Source: Pseudorhodoferax sp965279475 (GTDB lineage Bacteria > Pseudomonadota > Gammaproteobacteria > Burkholderiales > Burkholderiaceae_C). Taken from it: DNA of 64,000 bases. A program made the translations under genes and the position numbers. The notes beneath the pieces were generated by a model that saw nothing but the letters and a program-made list of their open reading frames with translations, did no database searches and was not told the origin of the DNA. Every line of letters begins with the position of its first letter. Positions within the stretch are counted from its first letter, which is position 1. The stretch spans positions 186,001-250,000 of the forward strand of contig CBDIIA010000003.1 in assembly GCA_965279475.1 (NCBI GenBank). The letters run 5' to 3'. Below are positions 43,898 to 53,272 of the stretch, in pieces.

Positions 43898-45168
43898 AAC
43901 TGCGCGATCCCGGCCACTACATGCGGCCCGGGCTGCTGCAGCTGAGCGCGCTGCCGCCGCTGGCCCTGTACCTGCACCTGCCGTGGTGCATCCGCAAGTG
44001 CCCTTACTGCGACTTCAATTCGCACGAGTGGCGTGGCGAGGGCGTGGTGCAGTGGCACCCGGGTGCGGCGGCCGGACTCGACGCGGCGACGATGCCGCTG
44101 GCCGCCCCGGCCGAGCTGCCCGAGCAGCGCTACATCGATGCGCTGATCGCCGACCTCGACGCCGCGTTGCCGCTGATCTGGGGCCGCATGGTGCACAGCG
44201 TCTTCATCGGCGGCGGCACGCCCAGCCTGTTCTCGCCGCAGGCGATCGAGCGGCTGCTGAGCGATGTGCGGGCCCGGTTGCGGCTCGAGGCCGATTGCGA
44301 GATCACGCTCGAGGCGAACCCCGGCACCTTCGAGAAAGACCGCTTCCGTGCCTACCGTGGCGCCGGGGTCACGCGCCTGTCGGTCGGCGTGCAGAGCTTC
44401 GATGACCGGCACCTGCAGGCGCTGGGCCGCGTGCACGATGGCGCGCAGGCGCTGGCGGCGGTGCAGGAGGCGGCCGATGCCTTCGACACCTTCAACCTCG
44501 ACCTGATGTACGCACTGCCGGGGCAGACCCCGCAGCAGTTCGACGCCGACCTGTCGACCGCGCTGTCGCTGGCGCCGCCGCACCTGTCGGTCTACCACCT
44601 GACGATCGAGCCCAACACCTATTTCGCGAAGTACCCGCCTGCCGTGCCGGAGGACGACGAGGCCTACGCGATGCTCGACCGTATCACCGCGGCCACGGCC
44701 GGCGCGGGCATGCAGCGCTATGAAGTGTCGGCCTACGCGCGGCCGGGCCATGCGTGCCGCCACAACCTGAACTACTGGGAGTTCGGCGACTACCTGGGGC
44801 TGGGCGCAGGCGCGCACAGCAAGCTCAGCTTCGCGCACCGGGTCGTGCGGCAGGTGCGCCTGCGCGAACCCCGGCTCTACATGAACGGGGCGCTGGCCGG
44901 CGAGGCGCTGGCGCAGGACGAGGACATCCGCCGCGCCGATCTGCCGTTCGAGTTCATGTTGAACGCGCTGCGCCTGCGCGCCGGTTTTACACTGCAGTCG
45001 TTCGTCGAGCGCACGGGCCTTGCGCTGTCGGCCATCGAGCCCGGTCTGCAGGAGGCCGAACGCAAGGCGCTCATCACGCGCGAGGCCGGGCGGGTGCGTC
45101 CGACCGAACGCGGCTTCGATTTCCTGAACGACCTGCAATCGATCTTCCTGGCGGAACCGTCCACATGA
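43894..45168 (+). CDS. hemW: HemW, radical SAM heme chaperone-like protein
   Basis: Radical SAM protein of 424 residues, formerly called oxygen-independent coproporphyrinogen oxidase-like. The cluster motif CIRKCPYC (CxxxCxxC) lies near residue 32, followed by FIGGGTPSLFSPQAIERL. The HemW N-terminus LYLHLPWCIRKCPYCDFN and the HemW_C domain at the end are present. An insert of roughly 25-30 residues (WRGEGVVQWHPGAAAG to PAELPEQ) follows the cluster motif where most homologs have a short loop. Coupled to rdgB upstream and to a modA-like gene downstream by ATGA overlaps. Confidence 0.93.
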   Translation: MKLRDPGHYMRPGLLQLSALPPLALYLHLPWCIRKCPYCDFNSHEWRGEGVVQWHPGAAAGLDAATMPLAAPAELPEQRYIDALIADLDAALPLIWGRMVHSVFIGGGTPSLFSPQAIERLLSDVRARLRLEADCEITLEANPGTFEKDRFRAYRGAGVTRLSVGVQSFDDRHLQALGRVHDGAQALAAVQEAADAFDTFNLDLMYALPGQTPQQFDADLSTALSLAPPHLSVYHLTIEPNTYFAKYPPAVPEDDEAYAMLDRITAATAGAGMQRYEVSAYARPGHACRHNLNYWEFGDYLGLGAGAHSKLSFAHRVVRQVRLREPRLYMNGALAGEALAQDEDIRRADLPFEFMLNALRLRAGFTLQSFVERTGLALSAIEPGLQEAERKALITREAGRVRPTERGFDFLNDLQSIFLAEPST

Positions 45169-45932
45169 ACTCCTTGAAACTGAACACCTTGTGGCTGCTG
45201 TGCGGCTGGGCCGTTGCCACCGCGGCGGGCGCCGTCGAGCTGCGGGTGCTGTCCGGCGGCGCCGTGAAGGCGCCGGTGAGCGAGCTGCTGGCGCAGTTCA
45301 CACGTGTCAGCGGCCACACCATCAAGGTCGACTACGCCCCGGTCGGCGTGATGCAGCAGAAGCTGGCCGCCGGCGACACGCCCGACGTGGTGGTGGCCAC
45401 CAGCGAGGCGATGGACGAGTTCCAGCAGAAGGGTTATGCCTCGCCAGCAGGGCGCGTGGCGCTGGGCAGCACCGGCATCGGCGTGGCCGTGCAGCAGGGC
45501 GCGCCGCTGCCCGACATCTCGACCGTGGCGGCGTTCCGACAGGCCTTGCTCGACACCCCGTCGCTGGTCTATATCGATCCGACCAAGGGCACCAGCGGCA
45601 AACACTTTGCGCAGGTGCTGCAGGACCTGGGCATCGCAGACGCGATCAAGGGCAAGACGACGCTGCTCGACGGCGGCTACGTGGTCGAGCCGGTGGGCAA
45701 GGGGCAGATCGCGATGGGCGTGCACCAGATCAGCGAGATCCTGCCCGTGCCGGGCGTGAAGCTGGTTGGCCCCTTGCCCGATGCGCTGCAGAAGATGTCG
45801 ACCTACGTGGCGACCTCCGGTGCGCGCGCCGCGCGGCCCCAGGCGGCGGCAGAGTTGCTGCGTTTCCTGGCCGAACCGCAGGGGCGTGCGGTGTTCGCGT
45901 CCAAGGGGTTCGCCGCGCCGGTCGCCAGGTAG
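45165..45932 (+). CDS. ModA-like periplasmic substrate-binding protein
   Basis: Secreted protein of 255 residues with signal peptide MNSLKLNTLWLLCGWAVATA. Its fold resembles molybdate-type binding proteins (SBP_bac_11): ELRVLSGGAVKAPVSELLAQF, DTPDVVVATSEAMDEF, YIDPTKGTSGKHFAQVL and GKGQIAMGVHQISEI. No permease or ATPase gene is adjacent, so the ligand and transporter are unknown. The ATG overlaps the hemW stop. Similar stand-alone ModA-like proteins occur in other Burkholderiales. Confidence 0.85.
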   Translation: MNSLKLNTLWLLCGWAVATAAGAVELRVLSGGAVKAPVSELLAQFTRVSGHTIKVDYAPVGVMQQKLAAGDTPDVVVATSEAMDEFQQKGYASPAGRVALGSTGIGVAVQQGAPLPDISTVAAFRQALLDTPSLVYIDPTKGTSGKHFAQVLQDLGIADAIKGKTTLLDGGYVVEPVGKGQIAMGVHQISEILPVPGVKLVGPLPDALQKMSTYVATSGARAARPQAAAELLRFLAEPQGRAVFASKGFAAPVAR

Positions 45933-46026
45933 CGGCAAGGGGCTTGGTCGCGGGCCGTGGTCCGCGACGCCGGTGGTGGAACAGTGGTCCAATCGTCTTT
46001 TTTCCATCCAGCGGAGGAGATCGAGA

Positions 46027-46824
46027 ATGGATCTGCAACTGACCGGCAAACACGTGTTGATCACCGGCGGCAGCAAGGGCATCGGCCTGGCCTGTGCGCA
46101 GGGTTTCCTGCGCGAAGGCGCGCGGGTGAGCCTGGTGTCGCGCGATGCGGCGAATCTGGCGAACGCCGCGACGGAGCTGGGCCATGAATTCGCCGACGTG
46201 TCGTCGCGCCTGTTCACCTGTCCGGCCGACCTGCAGGACGCCGATGCGGCGCTGGCGGCGCTCGACCGGATCGAGCGCGACGTGGGCGCGGTCGACATCC
46301 TGGTCAACTCGGCCGGCGCCGCGCGCCGCACGCCGCCCGACGAACTGACACCGCAGGCCTGGCACGACGCGATGCAGGCCAAGTTCTTCAGCTACGTGCA
46401 CATGATCGATCCCGTCGTCAAACGCATGGGTGCGCGCGGGGCCGGCGCCATCGTCAACGTGGTCGGCAACGGCGGCAAGGTGGCCAGCGCGACCCACATG
46501 GCGGGCGGCGCGGCCAATGCCGCGCTGATGCTGGTGAGCGCCGGCATGGCATCGGCGTATGCGGCCAAGGGCGTGCGCGTGAACGCCGTCAATCCGGGGC
46601 TGACGCTGACCGAGCGCCTGAAGGAAGGCATGAAGGCCGATGCGCGGATGCAGAACATCGACGAGGCCGAGGCCCTGCGCCGGGCGCAAGCCAGGTTGCC
46701 TCTAGGGCGGATTGCAGAGCCTTCGGAGATCGCGGATGCCGTGCTGTTCCTGGCATCGGCGCGGGCCAGCTACATCACCGGCGCCATCCTGGCGATGGAT
46801 GGCGCCGTCACCCCGATGATCTGA
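46027..46824 (+). CDS. Atypical short-chain dehydrogenase/reductase lacking the Tyr-Lys catalytic pair
   Basis: Protein of 265 residues with an SDR cofactor motif TGGSKGIG (13-20), structural NSAG (94-97) and NAVNPGLTLTERL. In the catalytic segment VVGNGGKVASATHMAGGAAN (145-164) the expected Ser, Tyr and Lys are replaced: counting from Asn144 against PhaB, Tyr becomes Gly160 and Lys becomes Asn164. The sequence is otherwise well conserved, so it is not decaying. A divergent SDR subgroup with altered active site is known; the function is unclear. AGGAGAT precedes ATG 46027. Confidence 0.85.
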   Translation: MDLQLTGKHVLITGGSKGIGLACAQGFLREGARVSLVSRDAANLANAATELGHEFADVSSRLFTCPADLQDADAALAALDRIERDVGAVDILVNSAGAARRTPPDELTPQAWHDAMQAKFFSYVHMIDPVVKRMGARGAGAIVNVVGNGGKVASATHMAGGAANAALMLVSAGMASAYAAKGVRVNAVNPGLTLTERLKEGMKADARMQNIDEAEALRRAQARLPLGRIAEPSEIADAVLFLASARASYITGAILAMDGAVTPMI

Positions 46825-46829
46825 AAGGC

Positions 46830-46980
46830 AGCCGCAAAGCTACTGCGGAGCCCATCTGCGGCGTTGCGCGGTGCTCGCCATCCTCACGTACTGCAGTACG
46901 TTCCGGTTGCTGTGCTCCGGGCGCCTTGCAGCCGGGCTTCCTCGCGACGCTTTTCGGCAGCCTTTCGCCGGTCTCGTCGT
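46830..46980. repeat. Intergenic repeat-like sequence with a 16-bp palindrome
   Basis: The 156-base gap between convergent SDR and sirB1 genes holds no gene. It contains CCGCA/TGCGG arms (46832-46848), and the perfect palindrome ACGTACTGCAGTACGT (46886-46901) flanked by GGTGCTCGCCATCCTC and TCCGGTTGCTGTGCTCC. I recall similar palindrome-centred sequences as dispersed repeats in other Burkholderiales; only one copy is in this window. Confidence 0.55.
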
Positions 46981-47832
46981 TCAATTCAACGCCCGGCGCA
47001 GTGCCGACACTCGGTCGGCGATGACGTCGATGTCCATCGCCTCGTCGGCGCAGACCAGGTACTTCTCGAGATCGAGCACCGCCTGCCCGGTGTTGCCCAG
47101 GTCGGCATGGGTCAGGCCGCGGTCGCGGTACTCGGACCAGGCCTGGGGCAGCAGCACCACCAGCCGGTTCTGCACCGCCAGCAGGCGCTGCCCGTCGGCC
47201 TGGGTCTTGTGGATCTCCTTCAGGTTGCGCAGCATGCGCGCCAGGATGTCGCGCGGCCGCGCCGACTGCAGGTACAGGCCCATCGGCACGTCGAACTCGT
47301 CGACCAGACCGTTGTGGCGCTTGTAGGGGTCGAGCCGTTCCGACAGCTCCTCGCGGCTGAGCGACTGACCGATGAACGGGTCGATCACCACCTGGCCCTT
47401 GGGCAGATTGACCTTGACCAGGAAGTGGCCGGGGAAACTCACCCCCCGCGTCTGCAGCCCCAGGCCCTGCGCCAGCTCCATCCAGATGACGGCCAGCGAG
47501 ATCGGAATGCCGCGCCGGGTGCGCAGCACTGCGTTCAGGTAGCTGTTGTCGGGGTCGTAGTAGTTGTTGACGTTGCCGCCGAAATTCAGGTCGCGGTAGA
47601 AGAACTGGTTCAGCATGCGCAGCCGCTGCAGCGGCGCGGCGTCGGCGGGCAGGCGGCGCTTGAGGCGGGCCAGCAGCTGGTCGACATCGCCCAGCACCTG
47701 CTGCACGTCGAGATCGGGGTATTCGTCCTGGGCCACGCTGGCGCAGGCTTCCAGCAGGGGGAAATGCTCGTCGCTCTGCACCAGGGTCGAAAAATACTCG
47801 AGAGGCGAGGGAGTCTGGAAGCTGAACCGCAT
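46981..47832 (-). CDS. sirB1: SirB1 family protein (transglutaminase-like with tetratricopeptide end)
   Basis: Conserved protein of 283 residues. N-terminal PLEYFSTLVQ, then the transglutaminase-like core NQFFYRDLNFGGNVNNYYDPDNSYLNAVLRTRRGIPISL (in pieces), GVSFPGHFLVKV and the helical C-terminus ending in EKYLVCADEAMDIDVI. Its role is unknown; despite the name, a regulatory role in invasion is not established outside Salmonella. It stands 84 bases downstream of murJ on the same strand. Confidence 0.93.
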   Translation of the reverse strand: MRFSFQTPSPLEYFSTLVQSDEHFPLLEACASVAQDEYPDLDVQQVLGDVDQLLARLKRRLPADAAPLQRLRMLNQFFYRDLNFGGNVNNYYDPDNSYLNAVLRTRRGIPISLAVIWMELAQGLGLQTRGVSFPGHFLVKVNLPKGQVVIDPFIGQSLSREELSERLDPYKRHNGLVDEFDVPMGLYLQSARPRDILARMLRNLKEIHKTQADGQRLLAVQNRLVVLLPQAWSEYRDRGLTHADLGNTGQAVLDLEKYLVCADEAMDIDVIADRVSALRRALN

Positions 47833-47916
47833 CGGGTCTTTGTAATGGAGCAGGCCGGCGCCGTCAAGCCGCCTCCCGACACCGTACCGCCACGTCAGGC
47901 TATTCGGCGGCGGCCG

Positions 47917-49482
47917 TCAACCGTGGCGCAGCAGCTGGCGCAGCTGGATGCCGGCCGCCCAGGTGGCGCCGAAGTAGATCACCGCCGACGCGCCGAGGCA
48001 GGCCGCCAGCACGCCGATGCGGCTCCAGGCATCGGTGGGCTGGGTCCAGGCGTAGGCGCTTGCCGCCCACATCAGGAACACCGCCAGCAGCGCGCTGGCC
48101 GCAACCACCTGCAGCACGAACCGGCCCCAACCCGGCTGCGGCTTGTAGCTGCCCCGGCGCAGCAGGCCGGCCAACAGCCAGGCCGCGTTGAGCAGCGCGC
48201 CCAGGCTGATCGACAGGGTCAGCGCGGCGTGCTGCAGCAGCGGCACGAGAAAGAAGTTCAGCACCTGGGTGAACACCAGCACGACGAGCGCGATGCGCAT
48301 CGGCGTGCGCATGTCCTGCCGGGCATAGAAACCAGGCGCCAGCACCTTGATGGCCACGATGCCCAGCAGGCCGGCGCCGTAGCTCGTCAGCGCATGGGCG
48401 GTGCGCTCCACGTCGACGGCGGCGAACGCGCCGTAGTGGAACAGCACGGCCACCAGCGGCTGGGCGAACACGGCCAGCGCCACCGCGCAGGGCACGGACA
48501 GCAGCACCACGAGGCGCAGGCCCCAGTCGAGCATGGCCGAGTAGCGGGCGTCGTCGCCGCCGGCGCGGGCCTGGGCGAGCTGGGGCGTCAGCACCACGCC
48601 GAGCGCCACGCCGAGCAGCGCGGTCGGGAACTCCATCAGGCGGTCGGCATAGGTGATCCAGCTGACACTGCCGGGCGCCAGGCGCGACGCGATCTGGGTG
48701 TTGATCAGCAGCGAGATCTGCGCCACGCTCACGCCGAGCATCGCCGGCGCCATCAGGCGCACGATGCTGCGGGTGCGCGGGTCGGCCCAGGCGGCGCGCA
48801 CGGCCGCCAGCGACACACCGATGCGCGGCAGCATGCCCAGCCGCCGCAGCGCCGGCAGCTGCCAGGCCAGTTGCAGCACGCCGCCCACCATCACGCCCAC
48901 GCACTGCGCGTAGATGGGTTCGAGCCCCATGCGGGCGAACCACGGCGCGCCCCACCACATCGACAAAATCAAAGACAGGTTGAGCAGCACCGGCGAGGCC
49001 GCGGGCGCGGCGAACTGCTTCCAGGTGTTGAGCACGCCGCCGGCCAGCGCCACCATCGACATGAAGCCGATGTAGGGGAACATCCAGCGCGTCATCAGCG
49101 TGGCCGCGTCGTAGGCGGCGGGGGTCTGCTGCAGCCCGCCGGCCATGGCCCAGACCAGCAGCGGCGCCCCCACCACGCCGGCTATGCACAGGGCCACCAG
49201 GGCCCAGGCCAGCAGCGTGGCGGTGTGGTGCACCAGCGTGCGCGCGCCCTCGGTGCCTTCCTCGGTCTTGCAGGCCGACAGCACCGGCACGAAAGCCTGG
49301 CTGAAAGCGCCTTCCCCGAGCACCCGGCGGAACAGGTTGGGGATGCGAAAGGCCACGTTGAAGGCGTCCGTCATCGCGGTGGCGCCGAAGAACGCCGCCA
49401 TCATGAGGTCGCGGCCGAGGCCGGTGATGCGGGACGCCAGCGTCAGCAACGAGACGGTGGAGGCGGATTTGAAAAGACTCAC
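47917..49482 (-). CDS. murJ: Lipid II flippase MurJ
   Basis: Inner-membrane flippase moving lipid II for peptidoglycan synthesis; 521 residues with about 14 segments. MviN/MurJ landmarks: ASRITGLGRDLMMAAFFGA, DAFNVAFRIPNLFRRVLGEG and AFVPVLSACK near the N-terminus, and YARQDMRTPMRIAL later. The start is GTG 49482 (VSLFKSASTVSLL); a longer frame upstream belongs to the rpsT region and its promoter. It is divergent from rpsT, as in many betaproteobacteria. Confidence 0.95.
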   Translation of the reverse strand: MSLFKSASTVSLLTLASRITGLGRDLMMAAFFGATAMTDAFNVAFRIPNLFRRVLGEGAFSQAFVPVLSACKTEEGTEGARTLVHHTATLLAWALVALCIAGVVGAPLLVWAMAGGLQQTPAAYDAATLMTRWMFPYIGFMSMVALAGGVLNTWKQFAAPAASPVLLNLSLILSMWWGAPWFARMGLEPIYAQCVGVMVGGVLQLAWQLPALRRLGMLPRIGVSLAAVRAAWADPRTRSIVRLMAPAMLGVSVAQISLLINTQIASRLAPGSVSWITYADRLMEFPTALLGVALGVVLTPQLAQARAGGDDARYSAMLDWGLRLVVLLSVPCAVALAVFAQPLVAVLFHYGAFAAVDVERTAHALTSYGAGLLGIVAIKVLAPGFYARQDMRTPMRIALVVLVFTQVLNFFLVPLLQHAALTLSISLGALLNAAWLLAGLLRRGSYKPQPGWGRFVLQVVAASALLAVFLMWAASAYAWTQPTDAWSRIGVLAACLGASAVIYFGATWAAGIQLRQLLRHG

Positions 49483-49547
49483 CGGGGCGAGTGTAGCCAC
49501 CAAGGGGGCTTGTTCCGGGCTGCCGCGACGGGGTGCACCGGCACGGC

Positions 49548-49553
49548 TATAAT
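49548..49553 (+). promoter_or_regulatory. -10 box of rpsT
   Basis: A consensus TATAAT lies 46 bases before the rpsT start in the 117-base murJ/rpsT gap. No good -35 box stands 16-18 bases upstream (TTGTTC is 32 bases away), so the -35 part is weak or factor-assisted. Confidence 0.6.
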
Positions 49554-49599
49554 GGAGGGCTTTGCTGGCAACATCCTCGGACACAAAGGAATCTAAATC

Positions 49600-49905
49600 A
49601 TGGCAACCAAACCCAAGAAAAAGAACCCGCGCCTCGCGTCGGGCCGTAAACGCGTACGCCAGGACGTCAAGCTCAATGCAGCCAACACGTCCCTGCGCTC
49701 CAAATACCGCACCGCTGTGAAGAACGTCGAAAAGGCAGTCGCAGCAGGTGACAAGGCCAAGGCCACCGAACTGTTCGGCAAGATGCAGGCCGTGGTCGAC
49801 ACCGTGGCCGACAAGGGCATCTTCCACAAGAACAAGGCTGCTCGCGACAAGAGCCGCCTGAGCACCAAGGTCAAGGCTCTCGCAACGGCTTCCGCCGCGG
49901 CCTGA
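49600..49905 (+). CDS. rpsT: 30S ribosomal protein S20
   Basis: Primary 16S rRNA-binding protein of the small subunit. The 101-residue product is very basic and helical: MATKPKKKNPRLASGRKRVR, then AANTSLRSKYRTAVKN and KGIFHKNKAARDKSRLS. It is a little longer than in E. coli at the Ala-rich C-terminus. The gene is monocistronic with a consensus -10 box before it and a factor-independent terminator 71 bases after the stop. Confidence 0.97.
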   Translation: MATKPKKKNPRLASGRKRVRQDVKLNAANTSLRSKYRTAVKNVEKAVAAGDKAKATELFGKMQAVVDTVADKGIFHKNKAARDKSRLSTKVKALATASAAA

Positions 49906-49975
49906 CCCTCCACCACCCGCCCGGACCGCTCCGCCGGTCCGCCGTTTAGCAGGGTGCGCTGCCAGCAAAGCAAGG

Positions 49976-49999
49976 AAACCGCCTCAGGGCGGTTTTTTT
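49976..49999 (+). terminator. Rho-independent terminator of rpsT
   Basis: AAACCGCC / GGCGGTTT stem around a 4-base loop, running into seven T. The best intrinsic terminator in the window. Confidence 0.9.
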
Positions 50000-50060
50000 G
50001 TGTCCGCTGAAACCCGCGGGCAGGGCTCCAGGCGACTCAGGCTCGCCGAGCGCGCTCCGC

Positions 50061-50396
50061 TCAGTCGCCCGAGCGGCCTCCGCCCCGGTTGGCATTCACG
50101 TCGGGGCAGACCTCGGTGACGAGCAGGCCGTTGTCACGGCCGAAGTTCATCGCGAAATCCCAGGCCATCACGTCGTAGTCGCGCAGCTCGCTGTCGACGA
50201 TCACGCACTTGACGCCGTTGATCGTCGTCGGCACGCACCAGGGCGAATACCCCAGGTGGCTGCCGGGCTGCGGCCCGCCAGGCCGGAACTGGCTCAGCAC
50301 CCCGGCGAGGCGTTCGGCCCAGTCGCTGGGCCGAAAGGTGCGCCCGTCCTGGGTGATGCCCTGGATGAACACTTCCTTGGCGGAATTGGAAACCAT
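50061..50396 (-). CDS. DUF3579 protein
   Basis: Conserved betaproteobacterial protein of 111 residues, function unknown. Diagnostic stretches: EVFIQGITQDGRTFRPSDWAE, LGYSPWCVPTTINGVKCVIV and DFAMNFGRDNGLLVTEVCPD. ATG 50396 is chosen because conservation begins there; a frame from 50513 adds an unrelated low-complexity N-terminus. It is divergent from argD across 290 bases with no visible gene. A TAGAAT at 50602-50607 may be the argD -10 box. Confidence 0.88.
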   Translation of the reverse strand: MVSNSAKEVFIQGITQDGRTFRPSDWAERLAGVLSQFRPGGPQPGSHLGYSPWCVPTTINGVKCVIVDSELRDYDVMAWDFAMNFGRDNGLLVTEVCPDVNANRGGGRSGD

Positions 50397-50686
50397 CTGT
50401 TCGTTTGTCGGGAAGCTAGTCGTGGGCTGGAGCAACAAGGTCAGGGTAACGCGAGGACCTTCGCCCGTCCAGCGCCGGGATCGGGGATCCGGGGAATTGC
50501 TGCATTGCACCATATCTTAGCCGACCGCCCGGGGCCCGCGGCGCGGGACGGACGCATCGCTGTGATGCGCAATTGTCAAAAAAGGCCGCGGGCACTGCGC
50601 CTAGAATTGGCTTTCAGCGGGCTTGAGGAAGCTCTCCTAACGCGCTGAATTCCCTCGTTTTTTTGCCTCGTCCTGGAGAAATCAGC

Positions 50687-51885
50687 ATGACCGCCTTCAT
50701 CGAAGCCGCTTCCCCTCACGTGATGAACACCTACGGCCGCGTGCCGATCGCGCTGTCGCACGGGCAGGGCGTGCGCGTGTGGGATGTCAATGGCAAGCGC
50801 TACCTCGACGCACTGGGCGGCATTGCGGTCAACACGCTGGGCCACAACCATCCGAAGCTGGTGCCGGCGCTGCAGGACCAGATCGCCAAGATCATCCACA
50901 GCTCCAACTACTACCACGTGCCCGGCCAGGAAAAGCTGGCCGCCAAGCTGGTCGAGCTGTCGGGCATGACCAACGTGTTCTTCTGCTGCACGGGCCTCGA
51001 AGCCAACGAAGGCGCGATCAAGCTGGCGCGCAAGTTCGGCCATGACAAGGGCATCGAGCGGCCCGAGATCGTGGTCTACGACAAGGCCTTCCACGGCCGC
51101 AGCATCGCCACGCTGTCCGCCACCGGCAACGAGAAGGTGCAGAAGGGCTTCGGCCCGCTGGTCGAAGGCTTCATCCGCGTGCCGCTGAACGACATCGAGG
51201 CCCTGAAGGCCAAGACCGCGAACAACCCCAACGTGGTGGCCGTGTTCTTCGAGACCATCCAGGGCGAAGGCGGCATCAATCCAATGCGTGCCGAGTACCT
51301 GCAGCAGGTGCGCAAGCTGTGCGACGCCAACGACTGGCTGCTGATGATCGACGAAGTGCAGTGCGGCATGGGCCGCACCGGCAAGTGGTTCGCGCACCAG
51401 TGGGCCGGTATCGTGCCCGACGTGATGCCGCTGGCCAAGGGCCTGGGCTCGGGCGTGCCGATCGGCGCCGTGGTGGCCGGTCCCAAGGCCGCCAACATCT
51501 TCCAGCCGGGCAACCACGGCACCACGTTCGGCGGCAACCCGCTGGCCATGCGCGCCGGTGTCGAGACCATCCGCATCATGGAAGAAGAAGGCCTGCTGGC
51601 CAATGCGGCCAAGGTCGGCGCGCATCTGAAGCAGGCGCTGGCGCATGCGCTGGAAGGCAACAGCGGCCTGAAGGAAATCCGGGGCCAGGGCCTGATGCTC
51701 GGCGTCGAACTCACGCGGCCCTGCAGCGCGCTGACGGCCCGGGCTGCCGAGCGCGGCCTGCTGATCAGCGTGACCGCCGACACCGTGATCCGCCTCGTGC
51801 CGCCGCTGATCCTCAGCATCGCCGAAGCCGACGAGATCGTCGCGATCCTGGTGCCGCTGATCCACGAACTGCTGGCGGAACCGCA

Positions 51886-51889
<4 letters not shown>
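50687..51889 (+). CDS. argD: Acetylornithine/succinyldiaminopimelate aminotransferase
   Basis: PLP-dependent class III aminotransferase for arginine (and often lysine) synthesis; 400 residues. PLP Lys251 in PLAKGLGSGVPIGA. Other motifs: FFCCTGLEANEGAIKLARKF, YDKAFHGRS, FETIQGEGGINPM and LLMIDEVQCGMGRTGKWFA. CTGGAGAAA precedes ATG 50687. The argF start overlaps its stop by 4 bases. Confidence 0.95.
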
Positions 51890-52824
<935 letters not shown>

Positions 52825-53065
52825 AGCACTGCCGTCAGGGCTGGCCGGCGTCCGTGCGGCCGTCGCGATCGGCGGGCGGACGCTTGCCATCGCACATCCG
52901 CACGGGCGTCCGGGCCGACGCCTTGCTCCCGTCTTCTGCTTCTCACGCCACGTCATCTGCAGTTCGTCGCAAGCCGCTCGCGCCGCGCGGGCGCCGGTCC
53001 TAGAGTCCAGCCATCGAGAGCCTCGCCACGGTTGTCGAACCCCGTCACTTCATTGGAGTCGTGCC

Positions 53066-53272
53066 ATGGCTGTCTTCTCGTTCCACCGCATCCTTTCCCC
53101 CCGCGCCATGCTGGCGGCGCACCTGGCCGCCTGGCTGGCCCTGTGTGCCGTCGCGGGCTGTGCCGCCGACCTGACGATCGAGGTCGTCGCCCTGGCGGCA
53201 CCTGCCGACGTCAGCATGGTGAGTGCGAAGGTATGGGTACCCTGTCAGAACTGCGTTCCCACCGTCAGATAG
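53066..53272 (+). pseudogene. Truncated secreted protein or lipoprotein (5' remnant)
   Basis: Open frame of 68 residues. It has a clear ribosome site (GGAG, 8 bases before ATG) and a signal peptide ending in a lipobox-like AVAGC (Cys32). Then follows ADLTIEVVALAAPADVSMV, resembling the first strand of small secreted beta proteins (possibly DUF2141). It then ends abruptly and overlaps the 3' end of the opposing TonB receptor gene by 28 bases. This looks like a gene cut by rearrangement; a genuine short lipoprotein is the alternative. Confidence 0.45.

Noticed and set aside
46864..49596. Open frame of 910 codons on the plus strand
   Set aside because: Antisense to sirB1 and murJ, with a His/Gln/Arg-rich composition and no recognisable motif.
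50573..50607. argD promoter as TTGTCA plus TAGAAT
   Set aside because: The spacing is 23 bases, too long for a standard sigma-70 promoter; only the TAGAAT is mentioned as possible.
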